A stretch of 64,000 nt of DNA from Chromatiaceae bacterium (GTDB taxonomy: Bacteria; Pseudomonadota; Gammaproteobacteria; Chromatiales; Chromatiaceae), in contig JACDZG010000003.1 of NCBI GenBank assembly GCA_013426805.1, forward strand, positions 117,127 through 181,126, given 5' to 3'. Below the pieces are notes generated by a model. That model searched no databases. It was not told where the DNA came from and saw only the letters and a program-made list of their open reading frames with translations. The translations under genes were made by a program, and so were the position numbers. Of the stretch, positions 52,350-61,164 are shown piece by piece; position 1 is the first letter of the stretch; every line of letters starts with the position of its first letter.

Positions 52350-54929
52350 ATGGGAACCCGGCAGACGACTCTCACCGCGAATGCGAATTCACGGTATTCC
52401 ACACAGTACTCACGGCTCTTTCATGCCATGAATTCGCTGATGCTCACCGGGGCCGTGGTTGGTAGCAACGTCGCATTCGTTGGTACCGCCGGCGCCGCCT
52501 TGGACACCTGCGGGAAGCCATCCGGCACCGTGGCGACCGGTGCCGCTACGTTCCTGTGGCAGAATTGCGCGAATGGGTCCTGGAATCTGTCGGTGAGCGG
52601 CGGGCGCAGTGCGACCACTGTGACGTATATCGGCACGGTAACAGGTGCGCAGGCCGCCGAATCCGTCGTCGGATCATCGCTCGAGGCCAGTGATCAGCTG
52701 ATCACCAGCGGACCGTCCACCATCCAATTCACCTTCCATGTGAAGGGCACCGCCGATGATGCCTTCAATTTCAAGTTTCCGTCCGGTGCGCCGGTCTGCG
52801 TGAACGTGACGGAACCGAACAGTGTCTTGCTGGTCGGCCCGACAAAGACGCCAGTCAACTCGCCTGTGGATCTGCGCACCATGGGGCCTTGTACGCTCGC
52901 CTATCTGGAAGATGCGGACACCACCGACAGCGTGGACACCGATGTGGACTCCGATCTGGGTGAGCGTCCGTTCCCGCGAATCACCACCGGCCCGGTTCGC
53001 GTAGTCGGCACCGCCGAGCAATTCTCAAAATACGATGTAGTCGAGTTTAAATCTTCCCGATTCAGTTGGTTAGCACAGATTCAGGCAATCAATCCGAACA
53101 CCATGGGGTTGCGCATCCACTCACCTTTCGGCTACCAGGGCTTTGCCGATGTGAACCCCTGCGGCTTCGGTAGCGGCATGCCCTTCGGCGGAACCGGACC
53201 GGCCACCACAGGCTGCGATGTCTATGCAGGTCACTGGCTTTATGCTCCGGGAAGCGCTTTGCAGAGTGCCATCTCCGCCACCGCGACCAGCGTCCAAGTC
53301 GCAAACCCAAGCCGCTTCACCGCCGGCCGTTACGTTGTCATTTACGACGGCAAGCCGGGGACCTTCCTGAATGCGGAACACGCCAGGGTCACCGCTGTCA
53401 ATACCACAGCCAGGACGCTGACGCTGAGTAACCGGGGACTGAAGTCAACCGCCCGATCCCATCCGGCGAACGCGATCGTAGCCGAGCATGTCATCGGTAA
53501 CGGCGACTTCGCTGAACCCGAGATCTGGGTTTATAACCTCAGCACGGCCTGTCCGCTGGACGCCAATGGACGACGCATGAACCAGGCGATGGCCGAATGG
53601 CTCGCCACGAACTACGACAAGGACCAAAGAGGCGAGGCGACGCCGGCCAAGGTGGCGGGTGTGATGTTCGACACCGATTTCCATTTCATCATGGACGCCT
53701 GGAACAAGAAGCCGGATGTCGATAATGACCTGGTGCTGGATGAAGGGATCTCGCCCGCCGGCGAGAACCTCTGGGGTCAGGGGTTAGATGACTTTTACAC
53801 GATGCTACGGGAACGCTTGCCGAATGCGCTGATCGTCGGGGGCATGACCGAGTCTCGCGGATTCACCTCCCTGAACGGCAACGATATGGAAGGTTGGCCC
53901 CAGCGCAACATCTCCAGCGCGGCACCCGATTATTGGGAAATCGACGGCCGGTTGACACAATACCAAATGCTGATGCATAAGGGCCAGGTCGGCCCCCGCT
54001 ATTCGCAAACCGTTAACCGGGTGTCGACCTTGCGTTATACGTATTTCAATACGCCAGGCACCAGCAATGCCCCGTTCCGCTTCAGCCTGGGTCTGACTCT
54101 ACTCGACGACGGTTACTACGCTCAGGAGAACAATATCGGTGTGGGCGACCCGTGGTGGGACGAGTATGCCGTCGACGTGGTACCCGATTCACCAACCTTC
54201 GGCCATGCTATCGCTTCGAATCCGGCGAACGAGGCACTGATTCGCCAGCATAAAGGCTGGATGGGGTTCCCGCTGGGGCCGCGCTATCGCATCTACGATC
54301 CGATCATCTTCGCCCCAGAGCGCAGCTTGGTGACGAACGGCGGTTTTGATGCCGACCTGACCGGCTGGGGCGGTCTCAATGTCTCAGTGACGATGGCTAC
54401 TGAGCCGCAGAACCGACTGGATGGCGCCGGGGCACTGCACATCAGCCCACACCAGATACACGCGAAAGCGCAAAACGGTGCGGTCGCCACGGGGCCGACC
54501 CTTAGTCTCCAGCGCGACATGGAGTACACGCTGGCCTTCGCCGTGAAGTCCAGCGCCATCCGCACCATCCAGGTCGCAGTGGGAGAACTCAGTGAGCAGA
54601 TGACGATCCCCGCTCACTGGAGCCGACAAGTGTTTACATTCGTCGCCCCGCGCACCGGGAATTTCCAGGTGAAGTTCAATGTCGGCCGCGAGAGCACCGA
54701 TGTCTGGGTTGACTCGGTCTACCTGTTCGCCGGCAACGCCGATGTCTTCCGGCGCGATTTCGACAACGCGGTGGTGGTGGTCAATGCGACACCGACAACG
54801 CGGACCGTCGCTCTCGGTACCACCCTGCAGCGTATCCGCGGCACCGGCCAGGACCCCATCAATGACGGCGCCGCCGTTACGCAAGTAACGTTACCGCCCT
54901 ATGATGGCATTGTGTTGGTGCGTCCCTAG
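52350..54929 (+). CDS. Large exported protein with glycoside-hydrolase-like barrel and C-terminal carbohydrate-binding module
   Basis: The 859-aa product starts at ATG 52350 (AGAGGAAAGCAA upstream). The N-terminal ~50 residues contain a hydrophobic stretch (MLTGAVVGSNVAFVGTAGAA) that looks like an atypical signal peptide. Residues ~50-200 are beta-rich. From ~220 to ~650 there is a TIM-barrel-like region: VAGVMFDTDFHFIMDAW, ANALIVGGMT-type strand (PNALIVGGMTESRG), DYWEIDGRLTQYQMLMHKG and LTLLDDGYYAQENN, recalling the hypothetical glycoside hydrolase family GHL15 with putative acidic residues. Residues ~660-800 resemble a CBM4/9-type module (VTNGGFDADLTGWGG). Substrate unknown. Base composition differs from neighbours, hinting at transfer. 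Confidence 0.6.
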   Translation: MGTRQTTLTANANSRYSTQYSRLFHAMNSLMLTGAVVGSNVAFVGTAGAALDTCGKPSGTVATGAATFLWQNCANGSWNLSVSGGRSATTVTYIGTVTGAQAAESVVGSSLEASDQLITSGPSTIQFTFHVKGTADDAFNFKFPSGAPVCVNVTEPNSVLLVGPTKTPVNSPVDLRTMGPCTLAYLEDADTTDSVDTDVDSDLGERPFPRITTGPVRVVGTAEQFSKYDVVEFKSSRFSWLAQIQAINPNTMGLRIHSPFGYQGFADVNPCGFGSGMPFGGTGPATTGCDVYAGHWLYAPGSALQSAISATATSVQVANPSRFTAGRYVVIYDGKPGTFLNAEHARVTAVNTTARTLTLSNRGLKSTARSHPANAIVAEHVIGNGDFAEPEIWVYNLSTACPLDANGRRMNQAMAEWLATNYDKDQRGEATPAKVAGVMFDTDFHFIMDAWNKKPDVDNDLVLDEGISPAGENLWGQGLDDFYTMLRERLPNALIVGGMTESRGFTSLNGNDMEGWPQRNISSAAPDYWEIDGRLTQYQMLMHKGQVGPRYSQTVNRVSTLRYTYFNTPGTSNAPFRFSLGLTLLDDGYYAQENNIGVGDPWWDEYAVDVVPDSPTFGHAIASNPANEALIRQHKGWMGFPLGPRYRIYDPIIFAPERSLVTNGGFDADLTGWGGLNVSVTMATEPQNRLDGAGALHISPHQIHAKAQNGAVATGPTLSLQRDMEYTLAFAVKSSAIRTIQVAVGELSEQMTIPAHWSRQVFTFVAPRTGNFQVKFNVGRESTDVWVDSVYLFAGNADVFRRDFDNAVVVVNATPTTRTVALGTTLQRIRGTGQDPINDGAAVTQVTLPPYDGIVLVRP

Positions 54930-54952
54930 ACGGCCCAGTTGACCGGTGCCGA

Positions 54953-54983
54953 GGCGAATGCTGCACCGTCGGCAGCATTCGCC
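54953..54983 (+). terminator. Hairpin after the large exported protein gene
   Basis: GGCGAATGCTGC and GCAGCATTCGCC form a perfect twelve-base-pair stem around a seven-base loop, 24 bases after the stop codon. No T-run follows, so termination efficiency is uncertain. Confidence 0.6.
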
Positions 54984-55460
54984 ATCGTCTGAACGTCACT
55001 CACCCATCATCCGCCCATCCCCCCTCCGTTCATCCTCACCGCGGAACTCAGTCCGCGGTGAGCAGTCCACTCACCGCGCGATGACACTGTTAATCCGGCA
55101 TCGGCTGACAGTGGGCAGTCGTCTTGTCGCGATCTCGCGAATCCTCCGTAGCGGCGGCCGACAACGACATCCATCCTCGACGATCAGTGCGTGTCGCAAC
55201 TTGACAAAGTTTGTCACTTTCTGCCGGAGCGACTCGGCTCAACCAGGCGTTTCGAACCCAAGCCCAGCACGATTCAACCGCTCCTGACCTGGATAAGCAA
55301 CCGCATAACATACACTTGGATAACTCGGACCAGCCCATCAGGGAACCCGAGTCAGTGGCATGTTTCATGCCTTTCATGTGATGAGAGGACCGCGGAAGCC
55401 CCGGCACAGCGGCGGCTGTCCGACTCGACCGGCCCACTCTCTTCATCCGCGAGAAGCATC
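54984..55460. other. Spacer without a recognisable gene
   Basis: About 480 bases between the hairpin and the pilin stub carry no frame with family-like content. A possible promoter for the stub lies in the moderately AT-rich part around 55290-55330 (TTGGATAACTCGG region), but no clear -35/-10 pair is seen. Confidence 0.35.
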
Positions 55461-55649
55461 ATGAAAAATACACAAACAGGTTTTCGATTGGTCGAAATCG
55501 CGATCATGATCGCGATTGTCGGGATCCTGATCAGCGTTGCCGCACCGCTCTATCAGAACCGTGTTGTCGGCGACAATGACGCCGACGTCGCCCCGGCGGT
55601 CGACACCAGAGGGCTCTCCGCCACCAACAGCGGTCACTCCGTGTTCTGA
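55461..55649 (+). CDS. Type IV pilin-like N-terminal stub
   Basis: The 62-aa product has a type III (prepilin) signal: short basic leader MKNTQTG, cleavage before FRLVE, with Glu5 of the mature protein present, followed by the hydrophobic helix IAIMIAIVGILISVAAP and LYQN. Normal pilins and pseudopilins have 110-170 residues; here the frame ends after ~35 residues beyond the helix (DNDADVAPAVDTRGLS). It has GAGAAG upstream of the ATG. It may be a truncated pilin gene or a genuine mini-pilin; no other pilus genes are near. Confidence 0.5.
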   Translation: MKNTQTGFRLVEIAIMIAIVGILISVAAPLYQNRVVGDNDADVAPAVDTRGLSATNSGHSVF

Positions 55650-55805
55650 CATCAGTTGACGGCGGATTGCCGATCGCTCGTACCGCGTGCCAACTCAAAC
55701 TGCGGCGTCATTCCGGCGGGATACCGGAATCCAGTGCCTCGGACGGTAGCGCGCAGGCACTGCCGACTGACTGGATTCACTGGAACGGGGTACCACAGGT
55801 GGATG

Positions 55806-55829
55806 AGGGGCGACTGAAGTCGCCCCTAC
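55806..55829. repeat. Short palindromic repeat (GGGGCGACT...AGTCGCCCC)
   Basis: AGGGGCGACT-GA-AGTCGCCCCT is a perfect ten-base-pair palindrome. The same element, slightly changed, is at 63781-63807, so it is a dispersed repeat in this genome. Confidence 0.7.
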
Positions 55830-55881
55830 AGTAGCCCCTAGAGCCCGCGCGGAGCTTGCGCAGTCGGGATGTGGCAATCGC

Positions 55882-58437
55882 CTAACGACGCGGCCGCCCG
55901 GTCCGCGTCACCGGCGCCGCGGTCAGGGGGTCGTCCGGCCAAGGGTGCTTGGGATAACGCCCACGCAGTTCTTTGCGGACTTCCGGGTAGCCGCGGACCC
56001 AGAACCCCGCCAGATCGCGGGTAATCTGCACCGGCCGCCCGGCCGGGGAAAGCAGATGCAGCATCACCGGCACCCGGCCCTGGCAAACGCTCGGCGTCTC
56101 GCGGGCGCCGAACAGCTCCTGGAGCGGGACCGGCAAGACAGGCTCGCCCGCGGGCCCGGCCCGGTAATCCAGACGCCGACGGTTGCCGGCCGGGGTCGTC
56201 AGCGTCTCCGGCGCCAGCGTGTCCAGACGGGCCCGCTGACCCCGGTCGAGCAGACCGGCGAGCAGTTCCTTCAGCGGTAGGGCGCGCACCTCGGCGAGAC
56301 TGCGCAGCCCCCCGAGCCAGGGACCCAACCAGCCATCCAGATCCCGACGCAGCCGGTCGTCACTCAAGTCCGGCCACCCCCCCGCCGGATCCATCCGGCA
56401 CAGCAATGCGACCCGCGCCTGGAACTGAAACGCCGGCTCATCCCACGATAGACTCGCGTCGAATCGCGCCGCCACCTGACCCAGCAGCAGCGCCAGCGTG
56501 CGCGCCGGATCGCCGACCGGCAACGCCTGGGAGTCCAGCACCAAGGCGCCCAGCCGGGACTCCCGACGCGCCGTCACCGCTTCGCGCTCGATGTCCCAGG
56601 CGACCTGCTCGCCGGTCTGGATGCGCGCGGCCAGCGCCGCGCGCAGCGCCGTCTCTGAAACCGGCAACGCGAGCTGGATGCGCGCGTCCCGCCCGCGGGC
56701 ATCAAGCTCAGCGGCGACCAGATAGGGATGGACCGCAAGCGCGTCCTCGGGCGGCAGATCGGCCCCGGTGCCGACCGCCAGCAGATAGCGCCCGTCACCG
56801 GCACCGCGTCGCTGGGCGATCCGGTCCGGGTACGCACTGGCCAAGAGCGCACCGGGTTCCAGCGCGACGGTGCGCTCCGCCGAGCCGGGACCCGGGTTCT
56901 TCGGCGGGCGCACACCGCGCGCCCCTTGCATCGGCACGAGCCGACGGCTCAGCCGATCCGCTGCCGCCAGTCGGGTCCGCCCCATCCCCGCGCTCTGACG
57001 GCCGGCCCGGAAGGCATCCAAAGCCGCGAGCCGCAGACCCAAATCGGCCGGGCGCGACAGGCCGGGCGTCGTACTCCAGCCGTCCCGCTCGGCGAGCAGG
57101 GCCGCCAGATCGGCCGCCAGGCGCCGGTCCTGTGGCTGCGACGCCTGCGCCAACATGCACCCCAGCCGCGGGTGCAGCGGCAGTTCCGCGATGCGGCGCC
57201 CGACCGGTGTGATCGCCCCGTTCGCGTCCAGCGCACCCAAATCCTTGAGCAACGCCAGTGCCTGCGCCCAATTGGGTGCGGGCGGCGCATCCAGCCAGCG
57301 CAGCCCGGCCGGGTCACGCAGCCCCCAGAGTGCCAAATCCAGAACCAACTGCGCCAGGTCCGCGTCCAGGATCTCCGGCCGCCGATGCGCCGCCCGGCCC
57401 ACCTCCTGGGCCCGCGTCCACAGCCGGTAACAGACCCCGGGAGCGGTTCGCCCGGCGCGTCCCGCGCGCTGATCGGCGGAGGCGAGCGGGATCGGCTCGG
57501 TGGCCAGTCGGGTCAGACCGGAGCCGGGGTCCAGGCGGGGCTTGCGGGCCAGACCACTGTCGATCACCGTGTTGACTCCCTCGATGGTGACACTGGTCTC
57601 GGCGATGTCGGTCGCCAGCACCACCCGCCGCCGGCCCCCGCCGTCCGTGCCGCGGGCGGGCACCAGGGCCCGCTGCTGCTGCTCCACCGCGAGCGAGCCA
57701 TGCAAGGGAAGCAGGTCCAGATCGGCCCCCAAATCGGGCTCCAGGCGCCGGCGCACCCGCTCGATCTCCGGCACGCCCGGCAGAAAAGCCAGCAGATCGC
57801 CGGAGTGTTCGACGAGCGCCCGACGAATCGCCGACTCCATGGCGGCCAGCGGGTCGCGCGGTGCCAAGTCCGCATAGCGCACGTCCACCGGAAAACTGCG
57901 CCCCGCGGCCCGGACCACGGGCGCATCACCCAGGAGCGCGGCGACCGGCCCTGCCTCCAGGGTAGCGGACATGACCAGGATCCGCAGGTCCGGACGCAGT
58001 GCCTGCGCGGCATCCAGCGCCAAGGCCAGGCCCAGGTCCGCCTGGAGGCTGCGCTCGTGGAACTCATCGAAGATCAGGAGCCCGACCCCATCGAGCCCTG
58101 GATCGGACTGGATACGCCGGGTCAGAACCCCCTCGGTGACCACCTGAATGCGGGTGCGCGGCCCGATACAGCGCTCGAAGCGCACCTGATAACCGACCGT
58201 TTCACCCAGCGCTTCGCCCAGCAGCGCCGCCATGCGGGCCGCCGCCATCCGCGCTGCCGGACGGCGCGGCTCCAGCATCAGGATGGTCTGGCCGGCGAGC
58301 CAGACGGCATCCCGCAGCAGGAGCGGGATGTGGGTGGTCTTGCCCGATCCGGGCGGGGCGACCAAGACCGCGTGACCCAGCGTCAGCGCGGCGCAAAGGG
58401 GAGCGAGCGCCCCGTCGACCGGGAGTGGCGGACCCAA
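55882..58437 (-). CDS. hrpB: ATP-dependent helicase HrpB
   Basis: The 851-aa product is a DEAH-type RNA-helicase relative of unknown cellular role. It has Walker A APPGSGKTT (~residue 33), LEPRRPAARMAAARMA (motif Ia), motif II FDEFHE, motif III MSATLE, LATDIAETSVTIEGV (motif V), QRAGRAGRTAPGVCYRLW (motif VI), and the HrpB C-terminal domain with YPDRIAQRRGAGDGRYLLA and the closing FWVRGYPEVRKELRGRYPKH followed by PWPDDP. The start TTG 58437 fits the family N-terminus. Length is typical for HrpB (~820-850). Confidence 0.95.
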   Translation of the reverse strand: MGPPLPVDGALAPLCAALTLGHAVLVAPPGSGKTTHIPLLLRDAVWLAGQTILMLEPRRPAARMAAARMAALLGEALGETVGYQVRFERCIGPRTRIQVVTEGVLTRRIQSDPGLDGVGLLIFDEFHERSLQADLGLALALDAAQALRPDLRILVMSATLEAGPVAALLGDAPVVRAAGRSFPVDVRYADLAPRDPLAAMESAIRRALVEHSGDLLAFLPGVPEIERVRRRLEPDLGADLDLLPLHGSLAVEQQQRALVPARGTDGGGRRRVVLATDIAETSVTIEGVNTVIDSGLARKPRLDPGSGLTRLATEPIPLASADQRAGRAGRTAPGVCYRLWTRAQEVGRAAHRRPEILDADLAQLVLDLALWGLRDPAGLRWLDAPPAPNWAQALALLKDLGALDANGAITPVGRRIAELPLHPRLGCMLAQASQPQDRRLAADLAALLAERDGWSTTPGLSRPADLGLRLAALDAFRAGRQSAGMGRTRLAAADRLSRRLVPMQGARGVRPPKNPGPGSAERTVALEPGALLASAYPDRIAQRRGAGDGRYLLAVGTGADLPPEDALAVHPYLVAAELDARGRDARIQLALPVSETALRAALAARIQTGEQVAWDIEREAVTARRESRLGALVLDSQALPVGDPARTLALLLGQVAARFDASLSWDEPAFQFQARVALLCRMDPAGGWPDLSDDRLRRDLDGWLGPWLGGLRSLAEVRALPLKELLAGLLDRGQRARLDTLAPETLTTPAGNRRRLDYRAGPAGEPVLPVPLQELFGARETPSVCQGRVPVMLHLLSPAGRPVQITRDLAGFWVRGYPEVRKELRGRYPKHPWPDDPLTAAPVTRTGRPRR

Positions 58438-58508
58438 ATCCTGGGTCGACCCGGCGGGGTTGGGACCGGGGTTCAGCGCGACATCCGGGGCAACACCCGG
58501 GTCGCGGC

Positions 58509-58715
58509 TCAGGATGCGGTCGACGCCTCTTCAGCCGGCGCCTCGGCGGGCGGGGCCTTGGGGGTCATGACCTTGACCAACTGTTCGTCCACCAGGATAC
58601 GGACCTTGTCCTCTCCGTTCAGCCACTGCTTGCCCTTGGCATTGGCCCGCACCGCATAGCGGCCGGACTTCTTCTGGAACACGGTGTATTCGGCGGTCTG
58701 CTTGACTTGCTGCAT
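58509..58715 (-). CDS. Small conserved hypothetical protein
   Basis: The 68-aa product starts at ATG 58715 with GAGAGA upstream. It begins MQQVKQTAEYTVFQKKSGRY and continues AVRANAKGKQWLNGEDKVRI; the first ~50 residues look like a compact beta-rich fold, followed by an Ala/Pro/Glu tail (PPAEAPAEEAS). I recall similar small proteins in Chromatiales and other proteobacteria, without a known function. It lies 72 bases upstream of hrpB on the same strand. Confidence 0.65.
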   Translation of the reverse strand: MQQVKQTAEYTVFQKKSGRYAVRANAKGKQWLNGEDKVRILVDEQLVKVMTPKAPPAEAPAEEASTAS

Positions 58716-58804
58716 CAATATCTCTCGAGTAATGGTTGGGTACCGGCGCGGTGCGCGACCGGTGAAAAACGCAACGCGTGGGCTATGGTCGGCGCACGGC
58801 CGCT

Positions 58805-59125
58805 TCAATCGTCATCGCCGCGTCGCGGCAACTTGGGGGACGCGTCCCCGCCGTCCCCCCCGTCGCGCTCGATCTGCACCCGGAAGTCCGCGATCAGCGC
58901 CGCCATGGCGCCCACGGCGGCCAACACCGGCGCCATCAGGGTCAGAACACCGGCGATTCCGACACCGGCGGTGAGCGGGATCTCCAGCAGGGCCTCGCCG
59001 CTGCGGCGACGCACCACCAGGCGGCGGACGTTGCCCTCCTGGATCAGCGACTTGACCTTTTCAACCAGCTCCGCGCCCTGGACTGTGATTTCTTCGGTCA
59101 GCGTACGTGGCTCGCGATCGGACAT
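58805..59125 (-). CDS. DUF4342 family membrane protein
   Basis: The 106-aa product starts with the DUF4342 helix (LTEEITVQGAELVEKVKSLI), then the strand pair RRLVVRRRSGEALLEIPLTA, then a hydrophobic segment (VGIAGVLTLMAPVLAAVGAM) and a charged tail (QIERDGGDGGDA). DUF4342 proteins are small membrane-associated proteins, sometimes fused to UBA-like helices; the function is unknown. It is two genes upstream of hrpB on the same strand. Confidence 0.85.
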   Translation of the reverse strand: MSDREPRTLTEEITVQGAELVEKVKSLIQEGNVRRLVVRRRSGEALLEIPLTAGVGIAGVLTLMAPVLAAVGAMAALIADFRVQIERDGGDGGDASPKLPRRGDDD

Positions 59126-59210
59126 GGCAGCGTTACCTTGGCAACTGGCTTGGGGAAGGCCTCATAGTTTAATGCAAAACTGCCGACACCATCGGCTCAT
59201 GTCGTACGTG

Positions 59211-59357
59211 TATAGCCTTCGTATCTGATATCCGAACAGACCCTTGGTGTCGGGGCGGGCTTGAAACCCGCCCCTACGTCCGGTTATAGCGTTCGTACTT
59301 GATATCCAGACAGACCTTCGTGTAGGGGCGGGTTTGAAACCCACCCCTGCGTCCGGT
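59211..59357. repeat. Two tandem ~73-bp repeats with palindromic core
   Basis: Two copies (59211-59284 and 59285-59357) share TATAGC-TTCGTA, TGATATCC, ACAGACC and a palindromic core GGGGCGGG-TTTGAAA-CCCGCCCC, then CGTCCGGT. Copy 2 differs by about ten bases. The core is a strong hairpin. It lies upstream of the DUF4342 gene's start and may be a dispersed repeat family. Confidence 0.7.
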
Positions 59358-59458
59358 TACCACGTCCGAAGGCGATATCAGGGTCGCCGTCTCGACAACA
59401 CCCGACCGGCCCGCTACCGTTATGCCCAACATGACACCTAAATCCTCGCAGGCACGCC

Positions 59459-59807
59459 GTGGAAGCGCAGCGACTGAAGACCATCGATGACCTGCTGGAC
59501 TGCGACGACGAGCGCGTGGAGCTGATCGGCGGTGCGATCGTCCGGCGGCCAATGGCCCGCTTCGAGCACAGTCGCGCTCAATCGGGTCTCGCGTTCCAGG
59601 TGCAGTCCGGCCAGCGGCCCGGCGACCCGGACGGCTGGCTGATACTCACCGAGGTCAGCGTGCGCTACAGCGCGCACGATTGCCCCTGTCACGACCTGGC
59701 CGGATGGCGCCGCGCGCGACTCGCAGCCTGGCCGACCGGAATCATCACCCTTCGAGGAATTTGCGATCGATCTGACCGAGCTGTTCGGCACACCCCCAAC
59801 CCATTGA
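59459..59807 (+). pseudogene. Uma2-family gene with internal deletion
   Basis: From GTG 59459 it reads LKTIDDLLDCDDERVELIGG, AIVRRPMARFEHSRAQ, GWLILTEVSVRYSAHDCPCH and DLAGWRRARLAAWP, normal Uma2 start including the metal-site strand beginnings. At about 59750 the frame changes and gives PFEEFAIDLTELFGTPPTH, the usual Uma2 C-terminus. About 60-70 residues of the nuclease core are missing and the join is out of frame. Confidence 0.65.
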
Positions 59808-59831
59808 TCATTCAGTCAGGATATCGGAGTC

Positions 59832-60542
59832 ATGAGCGACCATGTTGGCTTCAAACCCGCCGGGAGCGGTCCGGCCGACCCGTCACTGCCGGCCGACTCC
59901 CGATCGGCAATCGCCGCGGAATCGGACCAAACCGAGGCCCTGGATCGCCTCTACCAGGAGCTGCGCCGCTGCCGCCGCTGCCCCGGCATGTTCGGCCCGC
60001 CGGTGCACGGTCTCGCTGTCCGCTCACCGGTCATGATGATCGGCCAGGCCCCCGGAACACGGGAGATCGAACAAGGACGACCGTTTTGTTGGACGGCCGG
60101 CAAAACCCTGTTTCGCTGGTTCGCGTCGATCGGGATCGACGAGGCGGGATTCCGCACGCGGGTCCTGATGAGCGCGGTGTGCCGCTGCTTTCCCGGCAAG
60201 AACCCCAAGGGCGGTGACCGGGTGCCGGATCGGGTGGAAGTCGAGAACTGCGCACCCTGGTGGCGCGCCGAACTGGAAACCGGCCGGCCCCGACTGATCA
60301 TCCCCGTGGGCAAGCTCGCCATCGCTCAGTTTGCCGATCAACTGCCCACCCGGGCACGACTGGACCTGCTCGTGGGGCGCCAATGGCCCTACCGATCCGC
60401 TACGGGGCTTGCGGCAGACCTGATTCCCCTGCCCCACCCATCGGGCGCCTCCACCTGGTTCAAGATGGAACCCGGCCTGACCCTGCTGCCCCAGGCGCTG
60501 GGCCTGATCGCCGCCCATCCGGCTTGGCGGGACGTCCTGTAG
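59832..60542 (+). CDS. Uracil-DNA glycosylase, family 4/5 type
   Basis: This superfamily removes uracil or other deaminated bases from DNA. The 236-aa product starts at ATG 59832 (GGAG upstream). After a variable ~35-residue leader it shows a probable 4Fe-4S cysteine pair CRRCPG (~46-50), motif I GQAPGTREIEQGRPFCWTAG, further cysteines in AVCRCFPG and ENCAPWW, and motif II-like PLPHPSGASTW. The catalytic motif I residue pattern is nearer to family 5 than to family 1. No signal peptide. It stands alone downstream of the broken Uma2 gene. Confidence 0.85.
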   Translation: MSDHVGFKPAGSGPADPSLPADSRSAIAAESDQTEALDRLYQELRRCRRCPGMFGPPVHGLAVRSPVMMIGQAPGTREIEQGRPFCWTAGKTLFRWFASIGIDEAGFRTRVLMSAVCRCFPGKNPKGGDRVPDRVEVENCAPWWRAELETGRPRLIIPVGKLAIAQFADQLPTRARLDLLVGRQWPYRSATGLAADLIPLPHPSGASTWFKMEPGLTLLPQALGLIAAHPAWRDVL

Positions 60543-60711
60543 CACGCCCATCCGCCGACAACCACCGCGCCGGCTTTGATCGTTTCGGCCCGAAGGGAGG
60601 ATCAGACGCGCCGCACGGTGTTTGCAAACCAGCACGTCGGTCGGGCGCGCCGCATCCCCCATGGGTCGCGCGAGGCCCTCAGATGCGGAATCGCCGCTCA
60701 AACACCAATCA

Positions 60712-60839
60712 GCACCACAAAGACACGAAGAACACGGAGATTTCCGCTGCGTCGTCTTGACACTGGATCTCTCGACAGGTGATCGCAGCACAGACGCAAC
60801 ACGGTATTGGTCTGCGTGCCCTTTGTGCCTTTGTGGTGC
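60712..60839. repeat. 128-bp element with CCACAAAG...CTTTGTGG inverted arms
   Basis: The left arm GCACCACAAAGACACGAAG (60712) and right arm CTTTGTGCCTTTGTGGTGC (60821-60839) pair over most of ~26 bases. Related arms occur at 19834-20018. The element contains no gene. Confidence 0.6.
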
Positions 60840-60852
60840 CAATCATCCAGCC

Positions 60853-60975
60853 CTACCGACCCCGCGCGACGGGCGCCGCCCGGGGCTTGCTTGGAAGCGC
60901 CGGCCAACGTCTCAACTGAAAAAGGTCGTCGAGTTGGGCCTTGAGTCTTGCCAGATATTCTTCTTTTGTCTGCAT
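60853..60975 (-). pseudogene. Short ORF, probable start of a coiled-coil gene
   Basis: The 40-aa frame begins MQTKEEYLARLKAQLDDL, like the first helix of small coiled-coil proteins (normally ~90-100 residues, MxTKEEYxxKLKAQLDEW...), with AGAGGA upstream of the ATG. It then loses pattern (RRWPALPSKPRAAPVARG) and stops. It is probably a 3'-deleted gene. Confidence 0.35.
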
Positions 60976-61164
60976 AGTCTTGATTCCTCTACGTTGAAGC
61001 ACTCACTGCGACCGACCTGCCGGCCGGGACATCGGCCGCGGTATGATCGACCCGGTGCCACAGTCCGGTCTAGCGTACTCATGTGAACCTGAAGGCCGTC
61101 ACTTCACGATAGGTCAATGACAAGTATAGCCCCTCGTCCGCTTTGCGCAGGTCGTCGTCGCCGG

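Larger units (their letters stand above)
60543..61164. other. Spacer with a repeat and a short doubtful ORF
   Basis: Between the glycosylase gene and the 513-aa gene, ~620 bases carry no full gene. The visible contents are an inverted-arm repeat at 60712-60839 and a 40-codon minus-strand frame at 60853-60975, listed separately. Confidence 0.4.
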
